This document shows positions 46,262-57,770 of a stretch of DNA of 64,000 nt, piece after piece. Each line of letters opens with the position of its first letter. Within the stretch, counting starts at the first letter, position 1. The stretch spans positions 744,001 through 808,000 of the forward strand of contig NZ_JAHSTS010000002.1 in assembly GCF_019145435.1 (NCBI RefSeq), read 5' to 3'. The position numbers were made by a program, and so were the translations under genes. The notes beneath the pieces were generated by a model. It did not search any database and was not told the DNA's origin. It saw only the letters and a program-made list of their open reading frames with translations. Source of the DNA: Pseudomonas ekonensis (GTDB lineage: Bacteria; Pseudomonadota; Gammaproteobacteria; Pseudomonadales; Pseudomonadaceae).

Positions 46262-46498
46262 ATGCGTAAGACTTTAGCTATTGCCTTGATGTTGACCGCT
46301 TCCCTCGGTCTCGCCGCCTGCGATAAAAAATCCGAGGACAAAGCTCAAGATGCCAACCAACACGCTGAACAAGCTCAGCAGAAAATGAATGAAGCTCAGG
46401 ATAAAGTGAACGAAGCGGCAAAAGAAAACGCCGAAGCCGCCAAAGATCAGGCTGAATCGAACGCAGCCGCCGCAGACGAAGCCGCCAAGAAGCAATGA
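46262..46498 (+). CDS. Small alanine-rich coiled-coil lipoprotein
   Basis: A 78-aa lipoprotein with lipobox LAAC (C20). The mature part is mostly Ala, Glu, Gln, Lys and Asp in heptads (HAEQAQQKMNEAQDKVNEAA), so it should be a long helix, like OprI/Lpp. It ends AADEAAKKQ, with Lys near the C-terminus but not the exact Lpp end (YRK), so covalent linkage to peptidoglycan is not sure. AGGAGAAACACCC precedes the ATG. A terminator follows within 25 bp. Confidence 0.85.
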   Translation: MRKTLAIALMLTASLGLAACDKKSEDKAQDANQHAEQAQQKMNEAQDKVNEAAKENAEAAKDQAESNAAAADEAAKKQ

Positions 46499-46519
46499 CC
46501 TGCTCTTCGCTGCCATGAA

Positions 46520-46549
46520 AGAAAACCCGCCAAGTGCGGGTTTTCTTTT
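46520..46549 (+). terminator. Intrinsic terminator after the small lipoprotein gene
   Basis: GAAAACCCGC and GCGGGTTTTC around CAAGT with a trailing TTTTG. Confidence 0.9.
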
Positions 46550-46585
46550 GCCTGTCATTTTTCGGCAATATGCCGAAGTGGCCTG

Positions 46586-46987
46586 TTAGAGCAAAACGGT
46601 TCTGAACGCAGGACTGATCATCAGCAATAGGGAACAAACTAAGCCGACCACCCAGACCAGGCTGCGTTGCCAGGCCAGGTCGGCCCAATAACACAATAAG
46701 TAGACCACTCGGGCGATCACGAAGACGATCGCCAGCGTATCGATGAGCCATCCGGCCGTTTGCGTGGTGTGCGCCATCAGCACCCCCACCGCAAACAGCA
46801 TGAACGCCTCGATGCTGTTCTGGTGGGCCGCCAGCGCCCGGGCGCCGAACCCGGTCAACTGCGCCTGCTGACGACGCGGCTGGTGGTTGTCGTAGCCGCC
46901 CTGCTCCTTCATGGCCTTGGCCACCGGCATGCGCGCCACATAAATCAGCAGCGCACTGATAAACACGCACCAGAACGGAATACTCAT
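46586..46987 (-). CDS. MAPEG family membrane protein
   Basis: A 133-aa four-helix membrane protein. The family motif FGARALAAHQNSIEAFMLFAVGV (residues about 38-60) fits MAPEG, which holds glutathione S-transferase-like and eicosanoid enzymes; bacterial members are mostly uncharacterised. The true ATG is at 46987, overlapping the DUF599 gene stop (ATGA); a TTG three bases upstream is also in frame. Confidence 0.88.
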   Translation of the reverse strand: MSIPFWCVFISALLIYVARMPVAKAMKEQGGYDNHQPRRQQAQLTGFGARALAAHQNSIEAFMLFAVGVLMAHTTQTAGWLIDTLAIVFVIARVVYLLCYWADLAWQRSLVWVVGLVCSLLLMISPAFRTVLL

Positions 46988-47724
46988 CAAGCGGCCTCTT
47001 TGGTTGCCTCGGGCGATGGTGCCTCAGTAGGGGTATAGACCATCACGTCCAGGACGTCCGAGTGAAACTCCCGGCGATACAGCACCAGCACCACGCCGGC
47101 GCTCATCAGCATGAACAGCCACGGGCTGACGAACCAGGCCAGCATGCTCATGCCGAAGTAGTAGGAACGCAGGCCGAAGTTGAACTGGTTCGCCGCCATC
47201 GAAATCACTCGTGCCGCCCGCGAGGCGAATGCCTTGCGCTCCTGCTCCGACACCTGCCGCTCGCCGATCATCGGCGCCGAGCCGACCAGGACCGCGGCGA
47301 AGTTGTACTGGCGCATGCACCAACTGAAGGTGAAGAAGGCATAGACGAACACCAGCGCCAGGCACAGCAACTTGATTTCCGACATGCCCTGGGACGCCTG
47401 CTGCACCATCGGGATGTCCGCCAGCAGCGACACCGCACGCTCGGACGCGCCGAGCACGGTGAGGATGCCGGCCAGGATGATCAGGGTGCTGGAGGCGAAG
47501 AACGACGCGTTGCGCTCCAGGTTGCCGATCACGCTGGCGTCGGCGATGCGGTTGTCGCGCAGCAGCATGCGGCGCATCCAGTCTTCGCGGTAAAGGTGCA
47601 GGACGCTGGCCAGGCACGCGGTGTCGCGGCCCTTCCAGGTAGCGTAGCGGGTGTAGCCGCCCCAGCAGATGACGAACCAGAACGCGGCGAGCAGGTGGAT
47701 CAGGTTGGCTTGGATGAACGACAT
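46987..47724 (-). CDS. DUF599 membrane protein
   Basis: A 245-aa protein with about five membrane helices: at the N-terminus (HLLAAFWFVICWGGYTRYA), near 76-96 and 125-145, and a pair near 193-220. DUF599 proteins have no known role. It is coupled to the MAPEG gene by a four-base overlap, so the products may act together. AGGGAATT precedes the ATG. Confidence 0.87.
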   Translation of the reverse strand: MSFIQANLIHLLAAFWFVICWGGYTRYATWKGRDTACLASVLHLYREDWMRRMLLRDNRIADASVIGNLERNASFFASSTLIILAGILTVLGASERAVSLLADIPMVQQASQGMSEIKLLCLALVFVYAFFTFSWCMRQYNFAAVLVGSAPMIGERQVSEQERKAFASRAARVISMAANQFNFGLRSYYFGMSMLAWFVSPWLFMLMSAGVVLVLYRREFHSDVLDVMVYTPTEAPSPEATKEAA

Positions 47725-47851
47725 GCAATTCCCTGTGGAGTATGAGCGCAGTACCGGTTTCCGGCGGGCACCGGCCTGCCGGCAGGTTCCCGCAGGAATG
47801 CGTTGCAGTGCTTCGACGTTAGTTCAGGGAAAAAGACACTGCCTCACGCCC

Positions 47852-47890
47852 ATAAAAAATGCCCCGCATCTTTTGATACGGGGCATTTCT
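47852..47890 (-). terminator. Intrinsic terminator after brnQ
   Basis: AATGCCCCGCATC and GATACGGGGCATT around TTTT form the stem; on the minus strand a TTTTTTAT run follows. Confidence 0.92.
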
Positions 47891-47931
47891 GCTGAATCGC
47901 TCAAGGCCCGCTTTTGGCGGGCCGGTCAGCG

Positions 47932-49245
47932 TCAGGCGATCGCTTCGCTGCGCTTGCCCAGCAGGCGGTCGCACACCACGGCGACCACCAGCGTCATCAC
48001 GCACGGCACCAGCCACGCCAGGCCCTGCTCGCTCAGCGGCAGGTGCGCCAGCTGCGACGGCATCCAGTCGGCCAGACCGGCGCCCTTGAGCGCGTCGATG
48101 GTGCCGAACAGGAACGACACCAGCATCACAGGGCCGAGGATGCGGCCGTGCTCATGCCAGAAGTCTTTGCAGAAGCTCAGGGCCACGAGCACGATGCACG
48201 GCGGGTAGATGGCGGTCAGCACCGGGATCGAGAACGCGATCAGCTTGGTCAGGCCCAGGTTGGACACCAGCAGCGAGAATGCCGCGAGGATGATCACCAG
48301 GGTCTTGTAGGACAGCGGCACGACACGGCTGAAGTATTCGGCGCAGGCGCAGGTCAGGCCTACCGCGGTCACCAGGCACGCCAGGGAGATCAGCACCGCG
48401 AGGAAGCCGCTGCCCAGCGAACCGAAGGTGTGTTGCACGTAAGCGTGCAGCACCGCTGCGCCGTTGGTGGCACCGGCCGCGACTTCGTGGCTACCGGAGC
48501 CGAGGCGGAACAGGCTGACGTACACCAGCGCCAGGCCGACGCCGGCGATCAGACCGGCGATCACCGCGTAGCGGGTGATCAGCGCCGGCGACTCGACGCC
48601 GCGGGAACGGATCGCGTTGACGATGACGATGCCGAACACCAGCGCGCCGAGGGTGTCCATGGTCAGGTAACCGTTGATGAACCCTTGGGAGAACGGCGCC
48701 GCGACGTATTCAGGCGTCGCCTGACCGATGTCGCCAGCTGGCAGCGCGAACGCGGCGATGCCGAGCACCGCCAGGGCGATGATCTTCAGCGGCGCCAGGA
48801 AGCGTCCGACGGTGTCCAGCAGGCGGCCCGGATAGAGCGAAATGAAGAACACCAGCAGGAAGTAGACGGAGCTGTAGAGGAACAGCGCCAGCGGGCTCTC
48901 GCCGGTCAGCGGCGCCAGGCCCACTTCAAAGGACACGGTCGCGGTGCGCGGGGTCGCGAACAACGGGCCCACCGCCAGATAGCAGGCCGCCGCCAGCAGA
49001 CCGCCGGCGATCTTGCCGATCGGGCTGCTCAACGAATCCATCGCGCCGCCGACCTTGGCCAGCGCCACGACGGTGATCACCGGCAGGCCGACCGCGGTGA
49101 TCAGGAAGCCCAGCGCCGCCATCCAGACGTTGGGTCCGGACTGCAGGCCGACGATAGGCGGGAAAATGATGTTGCCGGCCCCGACGAACAGGGCAAATGT
49201 CATGAAGCCAAGCGCCAGGATGTCCTGGCCTTTCAAAACTTTCAT
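47932..49245 (-). CDS. brnQ: Branched-chain amino acid transport carrier BrnQ
   Basis: A 437-aa 12-helix Na+-coupled carrier for leucine, isoleucine and valine (LIVCS family). It has [18 protein letters not shown] near residue 13-30 and [18 protein letters not shown] in the middle. ATG at 49245 is used; a TTG just before it is also in frame. The ribosome site is weak (TTTCCTTG). It stands alone. Confidence 0.94.
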   Translation of the reverse strand: MKVLKGQDILALGFMTFALFVGAGNIIFPPIVGLQSGPNVWMAALGFLITAVGLPVITVVALAKVGGAMDSLSSPIGKIAGGLLAAACYLAVGPLFATPRTATVSFEVGLAPLTGESPLALFLYSSVYFLLVFFISLYPGRLLDTVGRFLAPLKIIALAVLGIAAFALPAGDIGQATPEYVAAPFSQGFINGYLTMDTLGALVFGIVIVNAIRSRGVESPALITRYAVIAGLIAGVGLALVYVSLFRLGSGSHEVAAGATNGAAVLHAYVQHTFGSLGSGFLAVLISLACLVTAVGLTCACAEYFSRVVPLSYKTLVIILAAFSLLVSNLGLTKLIAFSIPVLTAIYPPCIVLVALSFCKDFWHEHGRILGPVMLVSFLFGTIDALKGAGLADWMPSQLAHLPLSEQGLAWLVPCVMTLVVAVVCDRLLGKRSEAIA

Positions 49246-49463
49246 CAAGGAAATACCACACTACTGAATCGGAATTTAGAGAGGGATTTCCCTGTTGGGT
49301 GAGGGAAATGCTGTCAGTCCGTATGAGACTGACCCGTTTAGCGCGTTGCATGCCTTGTGGGCGGCAGACGCAAAAATGGCTGCTAGCCTAACGAATCTGT
49401 CGGACAAACGCACTGTTTGAGGGCGAACTATCCGATACGCGACGTTTCTGTGTCGCGTTTTTG

Positions 49464-49556
49464 AATGAAAAACAGCTACAAGCTACAAGTTTCCAGCGGC
49501 AAGCAGCGCTTGAAAGTGGCCACTTGCGACTTGAAGCTTGTCGCTGCCCGGAAACG
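49464..49556. repeat. Dispersed AAGCTNCAAGC-type repeat, copy 1
   Basis: GAAAAACAGCTACAAGCTAC is followed by more AAGC/GCTT motifs, as AGCAGCGCTTGAAAG and GACTTGAAGCTTGTCGC. It lies just past the sucD terminator and looks like the copies at 53316-53398 and 62945-62972. Confidence 0.6.
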
Positions 49557-49558
49557 AC

Positions 49559-49582
49559 AAAGGCCACCCGAAGGTGGCCTTT
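49559..49582 (-). terminator. Intrinsic terminator after sucD
   Basis: AAAGGCCACC-CGAA-GGTGGCCTTT is a perfect 10-bp stem with a CGAA (minus TTCG) loop; on the minus strand TTTGTCGTTTC follows. It ends the suc operon. Confidence 0.9.
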
Positions 49583-49612
49583 GTGTGCTGGAGCTTGAAA
49601 GTCAGCCGAAGC

Positions 49613-50497
49613 TTACTTCTTCACTTCCCAGCCAGTCAGCTCGGCCAGGGCCTTGCCGATGTCCGCCAGCGAACGCACGGTTTTCACGCCTGCGTCTTGC
49701 AGCGCAGCGAATTTCTCGTCTGCAGTGCCTTTGCCGCCGGAGATGATTGCGCCAGCATGGCCCATGCGCTTGCCCGGAGGAGCAGTCACACCTGCGATGT
49801 AGGAAACAACCGGCTTGGTCACGTTGGCCTTGATGTAGGCAGCCGCTTCTTCTTCAGCCGAACCGCCGATCTCGCCGATCATCACGATCGCCTCGGTCTT
49901 CGGGTCTTCCTGGAACAGCTTCAGGATGTCGATGAAGTTGGAGCCCGGGATCGGGTCACCACCGATGCCGACGCAGGTCGACTGGCCGAAACCGGCGTCG
50001 GTGGTCTGCTTCACAGCTTCATAGGTCAGGGTGCCGGAACGGGAAACGATGCCGACCTTGCCTGGCAAGTGGATGTGACCTGGCATGATGCCGATCTTGC
50101 ACTCGCCCGGAGTGATCACGCCTGGGCAGTTAGGGCCGATCAGGGTGACACCCAGCTCGTCGCACTTAACTTTCGCGTCCAGCATGTCCAGGGTAGGAAT
50201 GCCTTCGGTGATGCAGACGATCAGCTTGATGCCGCCGAAGGCCGCTTCCAGGATCGAGTCCTTGCAGAAAGGAGCCGGAACGTAGATCACGCTGGCGGTG
50301 GCGCCGGTGGCTTCTACGGCTTCTTTCACGGTGTTGAACACAGGCAGGTTCAGGTGAGTGGTGCCACCCTTGCCTGGAGTCACGCCGCCGACCATCTTGG
50401 TGCCGTAGGCGATGGCTTGTTCGGAGTGGAAAGTACCCTGCGCGCCGGTGAAACCCTGGCAGATGACTTTGGTGTCTTTATTGATCAGGACGCTCAT
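49613..50497 (-). CDS. sucD: Succinyl-CoA ligase alpha subunit
   Basis: A 294-aa subunit. The CoA-binding region has [19 protein letters not shown] and the active-site phospho-His is H247 in [12 protein letters not shown]. With SucC it converts succinyl-CoA to succinate and makes ATP/GTP. The ATG overlaps the sucC stop by one base (TAATG). Confidence 0.97.
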   Translation of the reverse strand: MSVLINKDTKVICQGFTGAQGTFHSEQAIAYGTKMVGGVTPGKGGTTHLNLPVFNTVKEAVEATGATASVIYVPAPFCKDSILEAAFGGIKLIVCITEGIPTLDMLDAKVKCDELGVTLIGPNCPGVITPGECKIGIMPGHIHLPGKVGIVSRSGTLTYEAVKQTTDAGFGQSTCVGIGGDPIPGSNFIDILKLFQEDPKTEAIVMIGEIGGSAEEEAAAYIKANVTKPVVSYIAGVTAPPGKRMGHAGAIISGGKGTADEKFAALQDAGVKTVRSLADIGKALAELTGWEVKK

Positions 50498-51663
50498 TAC
50501 TTGCCCTCCGCAGCTTTGACAACTTGTTGAGCAGCGTCGGTCAGGCTGGTAGCAGCGATGATGTTCAAACCGCTTTCTGCCAGTACTTTAGCGCCCAGTT
50601 CAGCGTTGTTGCCTTCAAGACGAACAACAACCGGGATTTTCACGCCGACTTCTTTCACGGCGCCGATGATGCCTTCGGCGATCATGTCGCAGCGAACGAT
50701 GCCGCCGAAGATGTTGACCAGCACTGCTGCGACATTGCTGTCGGACAGGATGATCTTGAACGCTTCGGTCACGCGCTCTTTGGTCGCGCCGCCACCTACG
50801 TCGAGGAAGTTGGCTGGCTTGCCGCCGTGCAGGTTGACGATGTCCATGGTACCCATGGCCAGGCCGGCACCGTTGACCATGCAGCCGATGTTGCCTTCCA
50901 GGGCCACGTAGTTCAGTTCGAACTTGGCGGCGTGCGCTTCGCGCGGATCGTCTTGCGACGGATCGTGGAAAGTCTTCAGCTTAGGCTGACGGTACATCGC
51001 GTTGGCGTCGATGTTGATCTTGGCATCCAGGCAGTGCAGGTCGCCGTCGGCCTTGATCACCAGCGGGTTCACTTCCAGCAGGGCCAGGTCGTGATCCTTG
51101 AACAGCTTGGCCAGACCGGTGAAGATCTTGGCGAACTGAGCGACTTGCTTGCCTTCCAGACCCAGCTGGAACGCCAGCTCGCGGCCCTGGAACGGCTGAG
51201 CGCCGACCAGCGGATCGATGGTGGCCTTCAGGATTTTTTCTGGAGTGTCGTGAGCGATCTTCTCGATGTCCACGCCACCTTCGGTGGAAGCCATGAACAC
51301 GATGCGGCGGCTCGAACGGTCAACGACAGCGCCCAGGTACAGCTCTTTAGCGATATCAGTGCACGATTCAACCAGGATCTTGGTGACCGGCTGACCGTTG
51401 GCGTCAGTCTGGTAGGTCACCAGACGCTTGCCCAGCCACTGCTGTGCGAAGGCCTTGGCGTCTTCTTTGCTGCGAACCAGCTTGACGCCGCCCGCTTTAC
51501 CGCGACCACCGGCGTGAACCTGGGCTTTGACGACCCACTCGTTGCCGCCGATCTTGTCGCAAGCTTCTGCCGCTTCTTCCGGGGTGTCTACCGCGTAGCC
51601 TTTGGATACTGGCAGGCCGTACTCAGCGAACAGCTGCTTACCCTGATACTCGTGAAGATTCAT
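50497..51663 (-). CDS. sucC: Succinyl-CoA ligase beta subunit
   Basis: A 388-aa ATP-grasp subunit: [22 protein letters not shown], the ATP-binding [17 protein letters not shown], and [19 protein letters not shown] and INIFGGI-like ([14 protein letters not shown]) near the C-terminus. It has its own 200-bp leader with hairpins, suggesting separate control from lpd and sucB upstream. Confidence 0.97.
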   Translation of the reverse strand: MNLHEYQGKQLFAEYGLPVSKGYAVDTPEEAAEACDKIGGNEWVVKAQVHAGGRGKAGGVKLVRSKEDAKAFAQQWLGKRLVTYQTDANGQPVTKILVESCTDIAKELYLGAVVDRSSRRIVFMASTEGGVDIEKIAHDTPEKILKATIDPLVGAQPFQGRELAFQLGLEGKQVAQFAKIFTGLAKLFKDHDLALLEVNPLVIKADGDLHCLDAKINIDANAMYRQPKLKTFHDPSQDDPREAHAAKFELNYVALEGNIGCMVNGAGLAMGTMDIVNLHGGKPANFLDVGGGATKERVTEAFKIILSDSNVAAVLVNIFGGIVRCDMIAEGIIGAVKEVGVKIPVVVRLEGNNAELGAKVLAESGLNIIAATSLTDAAQQVVKAAEGK

Positions 51664-51863
51664 GCTTTTTACCGTCTTCGTTAGGTACTGCGCATTCGGC
51701 GCTGCGCTCTTTATGAGTGCCGCGCCACCTGTGACTGCTGCTTGCGCAGCCTTTCCGGATACCCGGTGCAGCTACGCAAGACTGCGTCCAGCGGACATTC
51801 CGCGGTGAGTCTTGCACGCAAGGCTCACGACGGGCCGATACCGCCGTGGTTTCTTATTGTGTC
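51664..51863 (-). ncRNA. sucC leader RNA (probable sucC motif)
   Basis: A 200-nt non-coding stretch before sucC. On the minus strand it forms, 5' to 3', a hairpin TGAGCCTTGC-GT-GCAAGACTCA (51827-51806, one mismatch) and further GC-rich pairings (TGCGTAGCTGCACCGGGTATCCGG region), ending at the sucC ribosome site. A conserved sucC RNA motif is known before Pseudomonas sucC; this fits by position, but I could not align it to a model. Confidence 0.5.
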
Positions 51864-53300
<1,437 letters not shown>

Positions 53301-53315
53301 TCAAAAAATCCTCTT

Positions 53316-53396
53316 GAGCGAAAAGCTTCAAGCCGCAAGCCGCAAGCCGAACCGCCCTTTCCTGCGGCTCGAAGCTTGCAGCTCACAGCTGCTTCT
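53316..53396. repeat. Dispersed AAGCTNCAAGC-type repeat, copy 2
   Basis: AAAGCTTCAAGCCGCAAGC (53322-53340) opens the copy; it ends CGAAGCTTGCAGCTCACAGC. It fills the sucB-lpd gap. Confidence 0.6.
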
Positions 53397-53397
53397 A

Positions 53398-54621
53398 TCA
53401 GATATCCAGCAACAGACGAGCCGGATCTTCCAGCAGGTTCTTGATGGTCACCAGGAAGGTCACAGCTTCTTTGCCATCGATCAGACGGTGATCGTAGGAC
53501 AGCGCCAGGTACATCATCGGACGGATCACGACCTGACCGTTGACGGCCATAGGACGCTGGATGATGTTGTGCATGCCCAGGATCGCGGCCTGCGGCGGGT
53601 TGACGATCGGGGTCGACATCATCGAACCGAAGGTACCACCGTTGGTGATGGTGAAGGTACCGCCGGTCATCTCTTCCATCGACAGTTTGCCGTCACGGGC
53701 TTTCTTGCCGAAGGTGGCGATGCCGCCTTCGATTTCAGCCAGGCTCATCAGTTCGGCGTTGCGCAGGACCGGCACCACCAGGCCACGGTCGCTGGAAACG
53801 GCGACACCGATGTCGGCATAACCGTGGTAGACGATGTCCGAACCGTCGATCGACGCGTTCACGGCCGGGAAGCGCTTCAGGGCTTCGGTGGCGGCTTTCA
53901 CGAAGAACGACATGAAGCCCAGGCGCACGCCGTTGTGGGACTTCTCGAACAGATCCTTGTACTTCGAACGCAGGGCCATGACTTCGGTCATGTCGACTTC
54001 GTTGAAGGTGGTCAGCATCGCCATGTTCGACTGGGCTTCGACCAGACGCTCGGCGACCTTGGCACGCAGGCGGGTCATCGGAACGCGCTTCTCGACGCGG
54101 TCGCCGGCAGCGAACACCGGAGCGGCGGCGGCAGGTGCGGCGGCCTTGGCAGGCGCAGCGGCCGGAGCGGCCTTCTTGGCGGCAACGGCAGCCACCACGT
54201 CTTCCTTGGTCACGCGACCGCCCTTGCCGGTGCCGGCAACGGAAGCGATGTTGATGCCGTTCTCTTCAGCCAGCTTGCGTGCGGCAGGCGCAGCGATCGG
54301 GTCGTCTTCGCCGTCGGCGGCAGCCGGGGCAGCGGCGGCGGCGGCCGGAGCAGCAGCGGCAGCCGGAGCGGCGGCTGCGGCGCCGCCTTCAACGATGGAG
54401 CCCAGCACTTCGTCGGACAGAACGGTGTCGCCTTCGTTCTTGACGATTGCGCCCAGCACGCCGTCGGCGGTGGCCAGCACTTCCAGCACGACCTTGTCGG
54501 TCTCGATGTCGACGATCAGCTCGTCACGCTTGACGGCGTCGCCCGGTTGCTTGTGCCAGGTGGCAACGGTGCCGTCGGCGACCGATTCCGGGAAAGTGGG
54601 GGCTTTGATCTCGATAGCCAT
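53398..54621 (-). CDS. sucB: Dihydrolipoyl succinyltransferase (E2)
   Basis: A 407-aa E2. The lipoyl domain carries K43 ([13 protein letters not shown]), then an Ala/Pro linker, the E1/E3-binding domain ([20 protein letters not shown] at about residues 109-128), a second Ala-rich linker and the acyltransferase with [14 protein letters not shown] (catalytic HxxxDG). It moves succinyl from lipoamide to CoA. Confidence 0.97.
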   Translation of the reverse strand: MAIEIKAPTFPESVADGTVATWHKQPGDAVKRDELIVDIETDKVVLEVLATADGVLGAIVKNEGDTVLSDEVLGSIVEGGAAAAAPAAAAAPAAAAAAPAAADGEDDPIAAPAARKLAEENGINIASVAGTGKGGRVTKEDVVAAVAAKKAAPAAAPAKAAAPAAAAPVFAAGDRVEKRVPMTRLRAKVAERLVEAQSNMAMLTTFNEVDMTEVMALRSKYKDLFEKSHNGVRLGFMSFFVKAATEALKRFPAVNASIDGSDIVYHGYADIGVAVSSDRGLVVPVLRNAELMSLAEIEGGIATFGKKARDGKLSMEEMTGGTFTITNGGTFGSMMSTPIVNPPQAAILGMHNIIQRPMAVNGQVVIRPMMYLALSYDHRLIDGKEAVTFLVTIKNLLEDPARLLLDI

Positions 54622-54663
54622 TGTCTGTGGTTCCTTAAATTCGGTTTCAGGTGCGCGAAGGCG

Positions 54664-57495
54664 TTAAACGGTAAACGCGTCTTGCAGCAGTTGTTCCTGC
54701 TGCTCGGCGTGCATCGATGCGTAACCGCATGCAGGTGCGGCCGATGCCTCACGGCCCGCGTACTCGAGTACGAGAGACTTGTTGAGGTTGCCGACGCTGC
54801 GACGCAGGTGGTGCTGGCTGCAGTACCAGGCGCCCTGGTTCATAGGCTCTTCCTGACACCAAACGGCGTGTTTCACGTTGGTGTAAGGCGCCAGGACTTC
54901 CTTCAGGTCGTCCTCAGGGAACGGGTACAGCTGCTCGATACGCACGATGGCGATATCTTCACGACCTTCGGCACGGCGTTTTTCCAGCAGGTCGTAGTAG
55001 ACCTTGCCGCTGCACAGGACAACGCGCTCGACCTTTTTCGGGTCCAGTGCATCGATTTCCGGGATAACGGTCTGGAACGAGCCTTCGGCCAGATCTTCCA
55101 GGGTCGAGATGGCCAGCTTGTGGCGCAGCAGCGACTTCGGCGTCAGGACCACCAGCGGCTTGCGCAGCGGACGGATCACTTGACGACGCAGCAAGTGGTA
55201 GATCTGGGCCGGGGTGGTCGGCATGCACACCTGGATGTTGTGCTCGGCGCACAGCTGCAGGTAACGCTCAAGGCGTGCCGAGGAGTGCTCGGGGCCCTGG
55301 CCTTCGTAGCCGTGCGGCAGCAGCATGGTCAGACCGCACAGGCGGCCCCACTTGTGCTCGCCGCTGGTGATGAACTGGTCGATCACGACCTGCGCACCGT
55401 TGGCGAAGTCGCCGAACTGGGCTTCCCAGATCACCAGCGCGTTCGGCGTGGTGGTCGAGTAGCCGTATTCGAACGCCAGCACGGCCTCTTCCGACAGGAA
55501 CGAGTCGTACAGCTCGAAACGCGGCTGACCTTCGAACAGATGCTTGAGCGGAACGTAGGTGCCGGCATCTTTCTGGTTGTGCAGGACGGCGTGGCGGTGC
55601 GAGAACGTGCCGCGGCCGATATCCTGACCGGTCATGCGGATCGGGTGACCTTCGAACGCCAGGGTCGCGTACGCCATGGTTTCGGCGTAGCCCCAGTTGA
55701 TCGGCAGGCCGCCGGCTTGCATCTTCTGACGGTCTTCGTAGATCTTGGCGACCTGACGCTGAACCACGAAGCCTTCCGGAATCTCCAGCAGCTTGGCGGA
55801 CAGTTCCTGCAGGGTCTTGAGGTCGAAGCGGGTGTCGTGACGCGCGGTCCAGGCGTGGCCCAGGTACGGACGCCAATCGACGAACAGCTCTTTGTTCGGC
55901 TCCTTGACCAGGCTCTTCACCACGTGCAGGCCGTTGTCCAGCGCGTTGCGGTACTCGTCGACCTTGGCCTGGACGCGCTCGGCGTCGAGCACACCGCTCT
56001 GGGTCAGACGATCGGCGTACAGCTCACGGGTGGTGCGCTGCTTGGTGATCTGCTGATACATCAGAGGCTGGGTGCCGCTCGGCTCGTCGGCTTCGTTGTG
56101 GCCGCGGCGACGGTAGCAGACCAGGTCGATCACCACGTCGCGCTTGAACTGCATGCGGTAGTCGATGGCCAGCTGGGTCACGAACAGCACGGCTTCCGGA
56201 TCGTCGCCGTTCACGTGAAGGATCGGCGCCTGGATCATCTTCGCAACGTCGGTGGCGTACTCGGTGGAACGCGAGTCCAGCGGGTTGCTGATGGTGAAGC
56301 CGACCTGGTTGTTGATCACGATGTGCACGGTGCCGCCGGTCTTGAAACCGCGGGTCTGCGACATCTGGAAGGTTTCCATGACCACGCCCTGACCTGCGAA
56401 CGCAGCGTCACCGTGGATGGAGATCGGCAGCACCTTCTCGCCGGTCGGGTCGTTGCGGCGGTCCTGACGGGCGCGCACGGAACCCTCGACCACCGGGGAA
56501 ACGATTTCCAGGTGGGACGGGTTGAACGCCATCGCCAGGTGGACTTCGCCACCGGAGGTCATCACGTTGGACGAGAAGCCCTGGTGGTACTTCACGTCGC
56601 CGGAGCCCAGCTCGACCTTCTTCTTGCCTTCGAACTCGTCGAACAGCTCGCGCGGGTTCTTGCCGAAGGTGTTGACCAGCACGTTCAGGCGGCCGCGGTG
56701 GGCCATGCCGATCACGACTTCCTTGGTGCCGTAGGAACCGGAACGCTGGATCAGCTCGTCAAGCATCGGAATCAGGCTTTCGCCGCCTTCCAGGCCGAAA
56801 CGCTTGGTGCCCGGGTACTTGGTGCCCAGGTACTTCTCCAGGCCTTCGCCGGCGGTGACGCGCTCGAGCAGGTGGCTCTTGATGTCGGCGGAGTAGGTCG
56901 GACGGCCGCGTACGCTTTCCAGACGCTGCTGGAACCACTGGCGCTGCTCGGAATCGGTGATGTGCGTGAATTCAGCGCCGATGGTGCGGCAATATGTCTG
57001 CTGCAACGCTTCGTGAATTTCGCGTAGGCTCGCCTCCTCCTTGCCGATGAACAGGTCGCCGGCACGGAAGGTCGTATCAAGATCGGCATTGGTCAAGCCG
57101 TAGTGATTGATCGACAGGTCTGCCGGTGCAGGACGCTGCCACAGCCCCAGCGGGTCAAGCTGGGCTGCCTGGTGGCCACGCATACGGTAGGCCTGGATCA
57201 ATCGCAGCACTTCAACTTGCTTCTTCTCGTGCTCACTGCTCACGCTGCCGGCGGAAACCGGCTGGGCGCGGCGCTGGTTCTTTGCCAGCAGCACGAAATG
57301 ATCGCGAATCGTGGAGTGCGAAACATCGGTGGCAGAGCTGCCGTCGGCTGGCAGCTTCTGAAAGTAGGTGCGCCACTCTTCTGGCACAGCGTTAGGGTCG
57401 TGCAGGTAGAGCTCATAAAGCTCTTCCACATAGGCAGCGTTTCCACCTGAAAGGTAGGCGCTGTTCCACATGCGCTGCATCACGCTTTCTTGCAT
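54664..57495 (-). CDS. sucA: 2-Oxoglutarate dehydrogenase E1
   Basis: A 943-aa thiamine-diphosphate enzyme. The E1 motifs GMAHRGRLNVLVNTFGK and VVIDLVCYRRRGHNEADEP, and the long C-terminal domain PHGYEGQGPEHSSARLER, are clear. The N-terminal segment for E2 binding is present. Transcription enters from a 275-bp leader that holds an SD-controlling fold. Confidence 0.97.
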   Translation of the reverse strand: MQESVMQRMWNSAYLSGGNAAYVEELYELYLHDPNAVPEEWRTYFQKLPADGSSATDVSHSTIRDHFVLLAKNQRRAQPVSAGSVSSEHEKKQVEVLRLIQAYRMRGHQAAQLDPLGLWQRPAPADLSINHYGLTNADLDTTFRAGDLFIGKEEASLREIHEALQQTYCRTIGAEFTHITDSEQRQWFQQRLESVRGRPTYSADIKSHLLERVTAGEGLEKYLGTKYPGTKRFGLEGGESLIPMLDELIQRSGSYGTKEVVIGMAHRGRLNVLVNTFGKNPRELFDEFEGKKKVELGSGDVKYHQGFSSNVMTSGGEVHLAMAFNPSHLEIVSPVVEGSVRARQDRRNDPTGEKVLPISIHGDAAFAGQGVVMETFQMSQTRGFKTGGTVHIVINNQVGFTISNPLDSRSTEYATDVAKMIQAPILHVNGDDPEAVLFVTQLAIDYRMQFKRDVVIDLVCYRRRGHNEADEPSGTQPLMYQQITKQRTTRELYADRLTQSGVLDAERVQAKVDEYRNALDNGLHVVKSLVKEPNKELFVDWRPYLGHAWTARHDTRFDLKTLQELSAKLLEIPEGFVVQRQVAKIYEDRQKMQAGGLPINWGYAETMAYATLAFEGHPIRMTGQDIGRGTFSHRHAVLHNQKDAGTYVPLKHLFEGQPRFELYDSFLSEEAVLAFEYGYSTTTPNALVIWEAQFGDFANGAQVVIDQFITSGEHKWGRLCGLTMLLPHGYEGQGPEHSSARLERYLQLCAEHNIQVCMPTTPAQIYHLLRRQVIRPLRKPLVVLTPKSLLRHKLAISTLEDLAEGSFQTVIPEIDALDPKKVERVVLCSGKVYYDLLEKRRAEGREDIAIVRIEQLYPFPEDDLKEVLAPYTNVKHAVWCQEEPMNQGAWYCSQHHLRRSVGNLNKSLVLEYAGREASAAPACGYASMHAEQQEQLLQDAFTV

Positions 57496-57600
57496 GCTTG
57501 GTCACCCTCGGTTAGGGGAACACCATCGGTGTCGACACCGAGCAAACTTGCAGAAGTCCGAATGCAGCGACCAAAACAAGCCACTTAGGATCACACTGAT
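57496..57600 (-). promoter_or_regulatory. sucA leader with two competing helices (sucA-II type)
   Basis: On the minus strand CTCGGT (57542-57537) can pair with ACCGAG (57512-57507), which overlaps the sucA ribosome site GAGGG, hiding it. The same CTCGGT bases also belong to the perfect palindrome TCGGTGTCGACACCGA (57541-57526). The two folds cannot form together, so one exposes the site and one hides it. A conserved sucA-II RNA motif is known in Pseudomonas at this place; my match is by position and structure, not by model. Confidence 0.6.
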
Positions 57601-57601
57601 A

Positions 57602-57712
57602 GTCCGGGTACCAGCCCGGATGCCCCTGCTTGTCTCATTTCTTCAAAAATAAGAGCCGCAGCTTTTGGCTGTTGCTCTGGTTATAGCCAGGGCGCGGGTT
57701 GAAGCCCGCGCC
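57602..57712. other. Hairpins in the sdhB-sucA gap
   Basis: TCCGGG-TACCAG-CCCGGA (about 57603-57620) and GGCGCGGG-TTGAAG-CCCGCGCC (about 57691-57712) are strong hairpins. Neither has a clear T-run on the minus strand, so they may be attenuators or RNase-resistant processing sites that part sdh from suc. Role not certain. Confidence 0.35.
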
Positions 57713-57770
57713 GAGACCTTCTACGGGTACAGCGGTGCCGCTTTTTACAGCGGCGGGTACAGCAGCTGAA

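Noticed and set aside
53314..57027. 1237-aa open frame opposite sucA and sucB
   Set aside because: Same shadow effect of strong codon bias; sucA and sucB have full family motifs in the other direction.
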